A DNA stretch of 64,000 nt from DASXKD01 sp963707905 (GTDB lineage: Bacteria; Actinomycetota; Actinomycetes; Streptosporangiales; Streptosporangiaceae), in the NCBI GenBank assembly GCA_963707905.1, contig CAVPSA010000026.1:1-64000 (forward strand), in the 5' to 3' direction. Position numbers and translations under genes: made by a program. The notes below the pieces were generated by a model, which was given only the letters and a program-made list of their open reading frames with translations, was not told the DNA's origin and made no database searches. Below, piece by piece: positions 8,123-15,927 of the stretch. Position 1 is the first letter of the stretch. The number at the start of each line of letters is the position of its first letter.

Positions 8123-8716
8123 GTGAGTCCGGACGATACCGGCCTGTTGGTGCGCGGCGCGGCCGGCGGTGACGAGGCTGCCTGGCGCGGGCTCGTGACG
8201 CGGTTCAGCAGCCTGGTGTGGGCCGTCGCGCGGGCGCACCGGCTCACGAACGCCGACGCCGCGGACGTCTACCAGACCACCTGGCTGCGCCTGGCCGAGC
8301 ACATCGGCCGGATCGAGCATCCCGACCGGGTCGGTGCCTGGCTCGCCACGGCTGCCCGCCGGGAATGCCTGCAGAGCCTTCGCTCGGCCGCGAAGACGGC
8401 GCCCACCGACGACATGGACCGGCTCGACATCACCCCCGCCGGGGGCAACCCCACCGAAGAGGCGGTGCTCGCCGCGGAAACCGAGCGCGAGGACGCGGCC
8501 CGGGCCGCGGCGATGTGGCGGGCGTTCGGCCGGCTGTCCGGCCGCTGCCGTGAGCTGCTCCGGATCCTGATGGCATCGCCCCCGCCCAGCTACGCTGAGG
8601 TCGCTGCGGCGCTCGGGCTGCCGCTCGGCAGCATCGGCCCCACCAGGGCGCGCTGCCTGCAGCGGCTTCGCGAGGAGATGGCAGGTATCAGGGACGGGCT
8701 ATCGCCCTCTTCATGA
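8123..8716 (+). CDS. Sigma-70 family RNA polymerase sigma factor
   Basis: This protein of about 197 residues has a region 2-like segment (WRGLVTRFSSLVWAVARAHRLTNADAADVYQTTWLRLAEHI) and a C-terminal region 4-like helix-turn-helix (SYAEVAAALGLPLGSIGPTRARCLQRLRE). It is an ECF-type factor of the group found beside CHAT and subtilase genes. The GTG at 8123 is chosen over the GTG at 8117 because GGAAGGG at 8109-8115 gives good spacing only to 8123. It follows the subtilase by 15 bp and precedes a small protein gene by 26 bp, so the three are probably one operon. No anti-sigma with a recognisable zinc finger accompanies it. Confidence 0.88.
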   Translation: MSPDDTGLLVRGAAGGDEAAWRGLVTRFSSLVWAVARAHRLTNADAADVYQTTWLRLAEHIGRIEHPDRVGAWLATAARRECLQSLRSAAKTAPTDDMDRLDITPAGGNPTEEAVLAAETEREDAARAAAMWRAFGRLSGRCRELLRILMASPPPSYAEVAAALGLPLGSIGPTRARCLQRLREEMAGIRDGLSPSS

Positions 8717-8742
8717 TGACGCCTTCCACGGGAGATCCAGAC

Positions 8743-9204
8743 ATGCACGAGCCGGACGACGAGCTTGAAGCTGAGCTCAGGCGACTGGCGGCCGACCGGG
8801 AACCGGTACCCGCCGAGCTGGTCCAGGCTGCGGTGGATGCCTTCGGCTGGCGGAACATCGACGCCGAGCTCGCCGAGCTGGTCTACGACTCGCTGATCGA
8901 CACCGACGAGGCATCGCTGGTGCGCGGGCCGCCCGGCCAGCGCCTCGTCTCCTTCGCCGTAGCCGGGATCACCATCGACATCGAGGTGTCCAGCGCCGGG
9001 CCCGGGCGTAGCGTCATGGGCCAGATCGCCCCGCCGCAGCGCGCCACGGTGGATATCCGCTACCGGCAGGACACGGTCACGGTTGAGGCGGACGAGCTGG
9101 GGCGGTTCCGGTCAGGGCCGCTGCCTCCTGGCCCGGCGAGCCTGCGGCTGCGCCCGCCGTCCGGCGGTGGGCCAGCGATCGTGACCGACTGGATTTCCCT
9201 CTAG
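8743..9204 (+). CDS. Companion protein of the CHAT/subtilase/sigma cassette
   Basis: This 153-residue protein of unknown function is preceded by GGGAG at good spacing to the ATG at 8743. The N-terminal half is acidic and helical (ELEAELRRLAADREPVPAELVQAAVDAFGWRNIDAELAELVYDS). The C-terminal half is beta-rich, with alternating strands and a terminal segment (VTVEADELGRFRSGPLPPGPASLRL) resembling carboxypeptidase-regulatory or Ig-like folds. No Cys or His zinc site is present. As the last gene after the sigma factor it may act as its regulator, but that is inferred only from position. Its 3' end overlaps the convergent EamA gene by 128 bp. Confidence 0.75.
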   Translation: MHEPDDELEAELRRLAADREPVPAELVQAAVDAFGWRNIDAELAELVYDSLIDTDEASLVRGPPGQRLVSFAVAGITIDIEVSSAGPGRSVMGQIAPPQRATVDIRYRQDTVTVEADELGRFRSGPLPPGPASLRLRPPSGGGPAIVTDWISL

Positions 9205-10156
9205 TGCGGGCCGCGACGAGGATTCCGCCGCACACCAGCACCGCGCCGGCCAGTTGCAGCGGGCTTGGGTGCTCGCCGAGCACCACCGCGGCGAGCAGGA
9301 TCGCGGCGGCCGGCTGAAGCAGCAACAGCAGCGACGACAGCGAGGCGGGCAGCCGGGGGAGCGATGAGGTGATCAGCAGCCACCCGGCGGTGCCGCTGGT
9401 CATGGCCAGCAGCAGCAGCCAGCCGAACGCGTGCCAGCCGATGTCGAGCTGCCACCCGCCGAACACCAGGCCGAGCACTGCCGCGCCCGCCGTGGCGCCC
9501 AGCGTCGCCTCGGCGAGCGGCGCCGCCACGTGCGGCGTGGCGGCCGAGGTCTGGCGCAGGATGAGCAGGAAGGCGGCGTAGGCGATCGAGGTGCCAAGCC
9601 CGTACTCGATCCCGGCCACGGAGTGCACCCCGTGGGCGTGGTCGACCAGCCCGGACACCAGCACCACGCCGGCCAGCACCACCGGAAGCGTGAGGAAGAA
9701 ACCGCGCCCGGGGCGCTCCCGGAACAGCAGCCAGGCCGCGACCGTGACGAAGACCACCTGCAGGTTGCCGAGCAGCGTGGCGATGCCGGCCCCGACGTCG
9801 GCGATCGCGTGGTTCCACAGCACCAGGTCGATGGCCAGGAACACGCCCGCGAGCATCGCCCCGAACCGGGAGCGCAGCGGCCGCGGCCCGCGCTTGCGCT
9901 GCTCCAGCACGGCCAGCACGGCCAGCAACGGCAGCGCCAGCAGGGACCGGTAGAACGCGGCGGAGGCGGTGCCCGTGTCGGCCAGCTTGATCAGCACCGC
10001 GGAGGCGGAGATGCATGCCGCACCGAGAGTGGCCAGCAGTACCGGCGGCGGCCCGCCCACGGCCTTGCCGAAGTCATCCCCGGCACGGCCAGAGCCCTTG
10101 CCGGCCTGGCTTTTCTCGTTGCCGGTCATGACCGTCTTGGCATACGGTACTGACAT
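9077..10156 (-). CDS. EamA/DMT family membrane exporter
   Basis: This protein of about 359 residues has ten predicted hydrophobic helices arranged as two EamA repeats. Recognisable pieces are SASAVLIKLADTGTASAAFYRSLLALPLL, IATLLGNLQVVFVTVAAWLLFRERP and SLLLLLQPAAAILLAAVVLGEHPSPLQLAGAVLVCGGI. Drug/metabolite transporters of this type export amino acids or small metabolites; the substrate cannot be read from sequence. The start is uncertain: ATG 10156 shares a CATG with the start of the divergent CGNR gene, and ATG 10129 is an alternative. The charged C-terminal tail of about 45 residues overlaps the convergent companion-protein gene. Confidence 0.85.
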   Translation of the reverse strand: MSVPYAKTVMTGNEKSQAGKGSGRAGDDFGKAVGGPPPVLLATLGAACISASAVLIKLADTGTASAAFYRSLLALPLLAVLAVLEQRKRGPRPLRSRFGAMLAGVFLAIDLVLWNHAIADVGAGIATLLGNLQVVFVTVAAWLLFRERPGRGFFLTLPVVLAGVVLVSGLVDHAHGVHSVAGIEYGLGTSIAYAAFLLILRQTSAATPHVAAPLAEATLGATAGAAVLGLVFGGWQLDIGWHAFGWLLLLAMTSGTAGWLLITSSLPRLPASLSSLLLLLQPAAAILLAAVVLGEHPSPLQLAGAVLVCGGILVAARTRGKSSRSRSLAHRRTAGAAAGSPGQEAAALTGTAPARPPQP

Positions 10157-10748
10157 GGGATCCACCCTAGGAGAGCAGGTTGTCAGCAGTCAAAAAGGTT
10201 TTGGTGCTGACCTGCTCGAGGCGCTCACCGCCGCGGCCGAGCTGATCAACACCGGCCGGTCCCGCGACGGCGAACGGATACGCGACGTCGCCGACGTGGC
10301 CGCGTTCGGGCGCCGCTACGGCCTCGGCGGCCGTGCCCGGGCCGTGGACGTGCCGGCGCTGCGCGCCTACCGGGCCCGGCTGGATGCCGTCGTCACCGCG
10401 TCCGGGGCAGGTGACACCCCGGCCGCGGTACGGATGATCAATGCGCTGCTCGCCGAGACCGGGGCCATACCGCAGATCGTGTCGCACGACGGCCGCGGCC
10501 CGCACATCCACGTGTCCCGGGCGGCCGCGCCGATGGCTGACCGGATAACCGCCCATCTCGCCATGGGCCTGGCCGAACTGCTGGTGTCCGGGGAGAGCGG
10601 CAGGCTGCGCAGTTGCGCGTCACCGTCCTGCCGCGATGTCTTCCTGGACGAGTCCCGCAACCGGTCGCGCCGCTACTGCGACAGCCGCACCTGCGGAAAC
10701 CGGCTGCACGTCGCCGCCTACCGGGCCCGCAAGGCCGCCGCCGGGTAA
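10155..10748 (+). CDS. CGNR zinc-finger (ABATE domain) regulator
   Basis: This 197-residue protein has an N-terminal ABATE-type domain (LLEALTAAAELINT... to VSGESGRLRSC). It ends with a CGNR zinc finger in which Cys pairs are visible: CASPSCRDVFLDESRNRSRRYCDSRTCGNR. Proteins of this family are presumed stress-responsive DNA-binding regulators. The ATG at 10155 overlaps the ATG of the divergent EamA gene within one CATG, and no ribosome binding site is clear, so a leaderless transcript is plausible. The arrangement suggests it regulates the exporter. Confidence 0.85.
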   Translation: MGSTLGEQVVSSQKGFGADLLEALTAAAELINTGRSRDGERIRDVADVAAFGRRYGLGGRARAVDVPALRAYRARLDAVVTASGAGDTPAAVRMINALLAETGAIPQIVSHDGRGPHIHVSRAAAPMADRITAHLAMGLAELLVSGESGRLRSCASPSCRDVFLDESRNRSRRYCDSRTCGNRLHVAAYRARKAAAG

Positions 10749-10753
10749 ACCAC

Positions 10754-10782
10754 GCCGGCGGCCCGCGTCACCGGCCGCCGGC
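10754..10782. terminator. Bidirectional hairpin between convergent genes
   Basis: A perfect 10-bp stem (GCCGGCGGCC 10754-10763 with GGCCGCCGGC 10773-10782) lies between the CGNR stop and the end of the membrane-protein operon. The membrane-protein stop codon falls in the loop. Confidence 0.7.
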
Positions 10783-11970
10783 GAGCCACACCGACAGCTG
10801 CGCCGGCTCCAGCGCGGCCTGCACCGTGGCGGCCAGATCGTCACGGACGGAGTCGAGGTCGAGGGCTTCGTTCAGGCGGACGCTGAACGCCGCGAGGGTG
10901 CGGTCGGCGTCGTAGCGGGCCCGGTTGAACCGGCGGTCCACGACCCGCTGAACCCGGCGGCGGACGGGGCTGAACAGGGCGGCGGCGGCCAGGGTGGCGG
11001 CGGCCACGGCGATGGGCGTGTGCACCGCGAGCACCCGGGTGGCCAGCAGCACCAGGCCCGCATAGACACCGATCAGCAGGCCGGTGACGATCGCGTAGGC
11101 CAGGGAGCGGGAGATGATCCGGTCGATCTCGTAGAGGCGGTACTTCAGGATGCCCACGCCGATGCTGACCGGCAGCGCTGCGAACCCGAACCAGGCGATG
11201 CCGAGCAGCGCCCACACCCCCGTCACCGATCCCGAGGGGAAGGCCAGTACCGCGCAGCAAACGGTGAACGCGGCGCCGCTGGCCAGCCACTTGAGCTGCT
11301 GCCGCCGCTCGCCGGCCGAGCGCCGCCAGCTCAGCGCCTGGCGGGCGATGGACGCCACAATGAAGGCCAGCAGCGCCAGCAGGCCCATGTGGTCGACCAG
11401 GGCGTACCAGCCGTGTGGGTTGTCGGTCGCGGTCAGTCCCCCGGTGGCGTCCACGTGCATGCCTGCGCCGCCGACCGCTCGCGCTGTCGCCACGGTGAGC
11501 GCGATCAGTTCCAGCCCGAAAATAGTGCAATACGCTCCAAGCACCCATCGCCACGGCCGCGACGCCAGCCTGCCGTCGGGGAACAGCAGAATCACCAGGC
11601 CCAGCAACTCGATGGCGGGCCCCCAAAGCTGGTTCATCCAGAGGGCCAGCGGCCCCAGGGGGAGATGGCGGGGCCCGAGGCGGTAGGCGAGCAGTGCGTA
11701 GTCCGAGCCGCCGGTGGCCAGGATGAGACAGATCCCGATCGCCAGCAGCAGCCAGGCCACCGGGTTGCGAGGGAGGCGGCGCGCGGCAATGGCCCCGACC
11801 GCCGCGGCGGGCAGGCCGATCACCAGCGCGATGGCCCCGTTCACGTTCTGGTGGGCCACGACCGACAGCGGGACCAGGGCCACGGTGGACAGCACCACCA
11901 GGCCGCAGAGCACCGCCAGGCATACCGCCGGGGCGGTCCATCCCGTTCGTGCCGCGGTGGCTCCGCTCAC
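10768..11970 (-). CDS. Integral membrane protein, tandem paralog 1 (last gene)
   Basis: This 400-residue protein has about eight to ten hydrophobic segments. It ends with a conserved cytoplasmic module: LKYRLYEIDRIISRSLAYAIVTGLL, RRRVQRVVDRRFNRARYDADRTLAAFSVRL and LDLDSVRDDLAATVQAALEPAQLSVWL. That tail resembles the region before the kinase core in some actinobacterial sensor kinases, but no histidine kinase domain follows. It starts at GTG 11970, overlapping the upstream gene stop by 4 bp (GTGA), so it is translationally coupled. Function is unknown. It is the last of three paralogs in an operon that begins with partner-switching regulators. Confidence 0.85.
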   Translation of the reverse strand: MSGATAARTGWTAPAVCLAVLCGLVVLSTVALVPLSVVAHQNVNGAIALVIGLPAAAVGAIAARRLPRNPVAWLLLAIGICLILATGGSDYALLAYRLGPRHLPLGPLALWMNQLWGPAIELLGLVILLFPDGRLASRPWRWVLGAYCTIFGLELIALTVATARAVGGAGMHVDATGGLTATDNPHGWYALVDHMGLLALLAFIVASIARQALSWRRSAGERRQQLKWLASGAAFTVCCAVLAFPSGSVTGVWALLGIAWFGFAALPVSIGVGILKYRLYEIDRIISRSLAYAIVTGLLIGVYAGLVLLATRVLAVHTPIAVAAATLAAAALFSPVRRRVQRVVDRRFNRARYDADRTLAAFSVRLNEALDLDSVRDDLAATVQAALEPAQLSVWLAGGR

Positions 11971-13178
11971 TGGTCACCTCCAGCGACCCACACCGATATG
12001 TGGGCCGGCTCCAGCGAGCCGGCCACCACGGCGAGCAGGTCGTCCCGGACCGTGTTGAGGTCGACGGCGCCCTGCAGCCGCGCGCTGAACGCGGCGATCG
12101 TGCGGTCGGCGTCGTAGCGGGCCCGGTTGAACCGCCGGTCCACGATGCGCTGGACCCGGCGGCGCACCGGGGTGAACAGCGCCACCGCGGCGAGGGTGGA
12201 GACGGCCACGGCCACCGGCCGCTGGAAGGCCAGCACGTGCGTGGCCAGCAGCACCAGTCCGGCGTACACGCCGACCAGCAGGCCGGTGATGATCGCGTAG
12301 GCCAGGGTCCGGGAGATGATCCGGTCGATCTCATACAGCCGGTACTTCAGGATGCCCACGCCGATGCTCAGCGGCAGCGCCGTGAACCCGAGGATCAGCA
12401 CCTCCCAGATCGCCGAGTTGCTCGCGATGGCCCAGATGCCGAAAAAGCCGCAGGCAGCGGCACCGCTGGCCAGCCATTTGAGCTGCTGGCGCCGTTCGCC
12501 CGTGGACCGCCGCCAGCTCAGCGCCTGATAGCAGACGGCGGCCAGCCAGAACACCGCTACCGCAACGAGGAACGCGAACTGCACCGGAATCAGCCAGGCG
12601 AGGCTGCCCCGGCCGAGGTTGGGCAGGTTCCCGTTTGCCTGGAGATCGACGCGGTGCGTGATCGTCAGGCGCACCACGCCACCAGCCGTGGCCAGCATGG
12701 CTGCGCCGGCGATGGCCAGGTAGGCCCATAGCGCCCAGCGCCACCGCCTGGACGGTAGCCGTCCGCCGGGGAACAGCAGGATCAGCAGGGGGAATCCGGC
12801 CAGCGAGTAGCTGAACAGCTGGTCGAGTACCAGCATCGGCGCCCCGGCGAAGGACAGGTCGTGGTATCCGAGCCGGTACACGAAGTTTGCGTAGCCGCCC
12901 GCGTCGAGGCTGAGCAGCATGAACGCGGATTCGCCGGCCAGCAGCCACCCGATGGGGTTGCGCGGCTGGTGCCCGGCCACCACCACGCCCACCGTCGCGG
13001 TGACCAGGACGACCACCAAGAGGCTGGCGACCGCCCCGAGCTTGCTGAGCGTCACCTCTCCGGTCACCGTGCCATTCAGGATCAGCCAGCCCAGCAGCAC
13101 GACAAGCACCCCGGCCGGAGCCGCCGTGACCACTCGCGGGGTGCGCCGGGGCCCGCGCGCCCGGGTGAGCGCCGTCAC
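11967..13178 (-). CDS. Integral membrane protein, tandem paralog 2
   Basis: This protein of about 403 residues has the same architecture as its two neighbours: an N-terminal multi-helix membrane region (VLVVLLGWLILNGTV, NPIGWLLAGESAFMLLSL, LILLFPGGRLPSRRWRWALW) and the shared tail (ILKYRLYEIDRIISRTLAYAIITGLLVGVYAGLVLLATHVL, RRRVQRIVDRRFNRARYDADRTIAAFSARL). The open frame runs far upstream, but GTG 13178 is the likely start because it overlaps the previous stop as GTGA and gives a protein the length of its paralogs. The function is unknown; the tail suggests a sensor scaffold without a catalytic domain. Confidence 0.82.
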   Translation of the reverse strand: MTALTRARGPRRTPRVVTAAPAGVLVVLLGWLILNGTVTGEVTLSKLGAVASLLVVVLVTATVGVVVAGHQPRNPIGWLLAGESAFMLLSLDAGGYANFVYRLGYHDLSFAGAPMLVLDQLFSYSLAGFPLLILLFPGGRLPSRRWRWALWAYLAIAGAAMLATAGGVVRLTITHRVDLQANGNLPNLGRGSLAWLIPVQFAFLVAVAVFWLAAVCYQALSWRRSTGERRQQLKWLASGAAACGFFGIWAIASNSAIWEVLILGFTALPLSIGVGILKYRLYEIDRIISRTLAYAIITGLLVGVYAGLVLLATHVLAFQRPVAVAVSTLAAVALFTPVRRRVQRIVDRRFNRARYDADRTIAAFSARLQGAVDLNTVRDDLLAVVAGSLEPAHISVWVAGGDQ

Positions 13179-14404
13179 CGGCCGGCTCCGGCGATCCAGA
13201 CCGACAGGCTGGCCGGTTCCAGGGCGGCGCTGACCACACCGGCGAGGTCGGCCTCGACGGTGTCGAGATCCACGGCGTCCTGCAGCCGCGCGGCGAACGC
13301 GGCGACGATTCTGTCGGCGTCGTAGCGGGCCCGGTTGAACCGGCGGTCCACGAGCCGCTGTACCTGGCGGCGCAGGGGCGCGAACAGGGCGGCGGCGGCG
13401 AGGGTGGCGGCGGCCACGGCGACCGGCGTGTGCACGGTCAGCACCCGGGTCGCCAGCAGCACCAGGCCGGCGTACACGCCGACCAGCAGGCCGGTGACGA
13501 TCGCGTAGCTCAGCGTCCGGGACAGGATCCGGTCGATGTCGAGCAGCCGGTACCTGAACACGGCCACGCTCATGCTGACCGGCAGCGCGAGCAGGCCGGC
13601 CACGCCCGCCACGTCGTGTGCCAGCCCGAGGAGCCCGGTCCCGTGCACTACCGAGCTGAGCAGCAACCCGCCCACCCCGGCAACGGCCCCCACCAGCAGC
13701 CACTTCAGCTGCTGGCGGCGCTCACCCGACGAGCGCCGGTAGCGGACCGCCTGGCCGGCTACCGAAAGCAGCCAGCACCCTACGAGCAGCGGGAAGAACA
13801 CGATCTCCAGCACGCCGAACCACGCGCCCGGCCCGGTGACGCTGCCGCTCAGGACCAGCAGGTTCCCGCCGGAGTCCACCCGGACGGCGTGCCTGGCGAT
13901 CGCGCCGAGCGAAGCCACGGCCGTGCCACCGACCCACAGCGCGGCGACACCGAGGTAGGCCCACATAACCCAGCGCCAGCGCCGCGATGGGGGCTGGCCG
14001 TCCGGGAACAGCAGGAGCGCGACCCCGAGGAGCACGATCGAAGGTGCCCAGCCGGGCTGGGTAAGCACCGCAGCCCAGCCGAACGGGAGGCTGCCGCCGT
14101 GCAGCCGGTAGTCGGCCACCATGTAGAAGCTGGCATCCTCGCTGAGCGCGCCGAAGACGCCCTCGGCCAGGAAGATCCAGCCGAGCGGATTGCCGGGCCT
14201 GCGCCACGCCACGATCAGGCCCACCGCGCCATAGGCGGCGGAGACCCAGACCGGCACCGAGCCACCGGCGGAGTTCACGCTCTGGTGGGCCAGCCGGGAT
14301 AGTGGCACCGCGGCGATCGCCAGGGCGAGCAGCGCGGCGCCGAGCAGCCCGGCGGTGGCCGGGCTGGCGAGCGCGATGCGGCGGTGCGCGGTTTCCCCGG
14401 TCAC
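13175..14404 (-). CDS. Integral membrane protein, tandem paralog 3 (first copy)
   Basis: This 409-residue protein is the first of three tandem paralogs. Hydrophobic helices span about residues 15-300 (LLGAALLALAIAAVPLSRL, VLLGVALLLFPDGQPPSRRW). The conserved tail contains FRYRLLDIDRILSRTLSYAIVTGLLVGVYAGLVLLATRVL and RRQVQRLVDRRFNRARYDADRIVAAFAARLQDAVDLDTVEADL. It starts at GTG 14404, overlapping the flavoprotein gene stop as GTGA. The tight coupling to a desaturase-like enzyme and a phosphatase/anti-sigma set suggests a common membrane or envelope stress process, by inference only. Confidence 0.85.
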   Translation of the reverse strand: MTGETAHRRIALASPATAGLLGAALLALAIAAVPLSRLAHQSVNSAGGSVPVWVSAAYGAVGLIVAWRRPGNPLGWIFLAEGVFGALSEDASFYMVADYRLHGGSLPFGWAAVLTQPGWAPSIVLLGVALLLFPDGQPPSRRWRWVMWAYLGVAALWVGGTAVASLGAIARHAVRVDSGGNLLVLSGSVTGPGAWFGVLEIVFFPLLVGCWLLSVAGQAVRYRRSSGERRQQLKWLLVGAVAGVGGLLLSSVVHGTGLLGLAHDVAGVAGLLALPVSMSVAVFRYRLLDIDRILSRTLSYAIVTGLLVGVYAGLVLLATRVLTVHTPVAVAAATLAAAALFAPLRRQVQRLVDRRFNRARYDADRIVAAFAARLQDAVDLDTVEADLAGVVSAALEPASLSVWIAGAGR

Positions 14405-15900
14405 CGCTGGCTCCGGGTCCCGGTGGCCGGGCGGGGCCGCAGCCTGCCCAGGTCCGGCTGCTCCCGCACGCCGAACACGTCGCGCAGCGCGGTCAGCGCC
14501 GCCAGTTCACCGCAGCGGCCGTGCACCGCGGGACCTGGCGGGGTCGCCGACGAGCACAGGTACGTGCCGCGCAGCGGCGTCCGGTACGGGTTCCACCGGA
14601 CCAGGGGCCGGGCCAGCACCTGGCGCACGGTCTGCCTGCCGCAAGCGATGTCCCCGCCGACGTAGTTGGGGTTCATCGCCTCTTCCTGCACCGCGGTCCT
14701 GGTGTGGCGCGCCAGCACCAGGTCGGTGAACCCGGGGGCGAACCGCTCGATCTGGGCTTCGATCCGCGCCGTCATGTCCACCGTCGACCCTGCCGGGACA
14801 TGGCAGTAGGCCCACAGCGCGTGCTGGCCGCCGGGTGCCCGGGTGGGGTCGGCGACGCCCGCCTGGACCACGAGCACGTACGGCGAATCCGGGTGCTGGC
14901 CGACGGCCACCGCGGCCTCGGCCGCGGCTATCTCCTCGAACCCGCCACCGAGGTGCAGGGTCCCGGCCCGCCGTGCCGCCTCGTGCTGCCACGGCACCGG
15001 GCCGGACAGGGCAAAGTCGACCTTGCAGATGCCGGGCCCGTACCGGAACCTGGCCAGTGCGTCACGGTACCGGGACGGCAGCCGGTCGCCCGCCAAACTG
15101 ATCAAGGCGCGCGGGGAAACGTCAAGCAGCGTCGCGGGCGCGGGCGGCAGGTCGGCCAGGGACCGCACCCACCGGCCGGTCTCCACCTGGCCTCCGCTGG
15201 CGACGATGGCCTCGACCATGGCATCGGTGAGCCGGGCACTGCCGCCCGCCACCACCGGCCAGCCGACCGTGTGCGCCAGCGAGCCGAGCAGCAGCCCCAC
15301 ACCCGCCGTGGGCGGCGCCGTCAGCGGCAGCATCGCGTGTGCGGCGACGCCGGCGAACAGGCCACGGGCTTCCTCGGAGGCAAAGCGCCGGGCCACCGCC
15401 GCCGCGGAACGCAGGCCCAGCCGGGCGTAGGCGGCGAGCGCGGTGGAGGGGAGCGGCGGCTGGCGCATCGATGACAGGACCGCGTCGGCGACCGCGTTGC
15501 CCCCGTCGGCAAGCGGCTGCATCAGCCGCCGGTACGCGGCCTCGTCCCTGCCGAGGCGCGCCGCCGTGTCCGGCACCGAACGGGTGACCACGGCGCCGCG
15601 GCCCCCGTCCAGCGGGTGCGCGTACACCACCTCCGGGTGTGCGAACCTGACCCCCCGTGCGGCCGGATCGAAACGCCGGAAGAACGGCGACGCCAGCGCC
15701 AGCGGGTGCGCCGCGGAGCACACGTCGTGCCGGAAGCCGGGCAGCGTCAGCTCCTCGGTCCGGCAGCCGCCGCCGGGGCTGGCCGCGCCCTCGATCACGT
15801 GCACCCGCAGCCCCGCCGCGGCCAGGGTCACCGCCGCGGCCAGGCCGTTCGGCCCGCTGCCCACGACGATCGCGTCGGCGTCACCGGGCACGGGAACCAC
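14401..15900 (-). CDS. Phytoene-desaturase-like FAD-dependent oxidoreductase
   Basis: This 499-residue protein begins with the dinucleotide-binding motif AIVVGSGPNGLAAAVTLAAAGLRVHVIEGAASPGGGCRTEE, the N-terminal pattern of the phytoene desaturase/CrtI superfamily. It ends with the expected flavin-binding region (TYLCSSATPPGPAVHGRCGELAALTALRDVF). No crtB, crtE or other carotenoid gene is present in the window. The substrate is therefore uncertain; many actinobacterial members of this clade have no known role. The start is GTG 15900 or GTG 15891. It sits in the middle of a regulatory operon and overlaps the next gene by 4 bp. Confidence 0.85.
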   Translation of the reverse strand: MVPVPGDADAIVVGSGPNGLAAAVTLAAAGLRVHVIEGAASPGGGCRTEELTLPGFRHDVCSAAHPLALASPFFRRFDPAARGVRFAHPEVVYAHPLDGGRGAVVTRSVPDTAARLGRDEAAYRRLMQPLADGGNAVADAVLSSMRQPPLPSTALAAYARLGLRSAAAVARRFASEEARGLFAGVAAHAMLPLTAPPTAGVGLLLGSLAHTVGWPVVAGGSARLTDAMVEAIVASGGQVETGRWVRSLADLPPAPATLLDVSPRALISLAGDRLPSRYRDALARFRYGPGICKVDFALSGPVPWQHEAARRAGTLHLGGGFEEIAAAEAAVAVGQHPDSPYVLVVQAGVADPTRAPGGQHALWAYCHVPAGSTVDMTARIEAQIERFAPGFTDLVLARHTRTAVQEEAMNPNYVGGDIACGRQTVRQVLARPLVRWNPYRTPLRGTYLCSSATPPGPAVHGRCGELAALTALRDVFGVREQPDLGRLRPRPATGTRSQR

Positions 15901-15927
15901 CTGGCCACGGCGTGCCGGGCGTGCCGG

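Noticed and set aside
13178..13703. Upstream extension of membrane paralog 2
   Set aside because: The added 175 residues are Arg/Gly-rich and antisense-like, overlap paralog 3 and are absent from sister proteins; GTG 13178 overlaps the previous stop.
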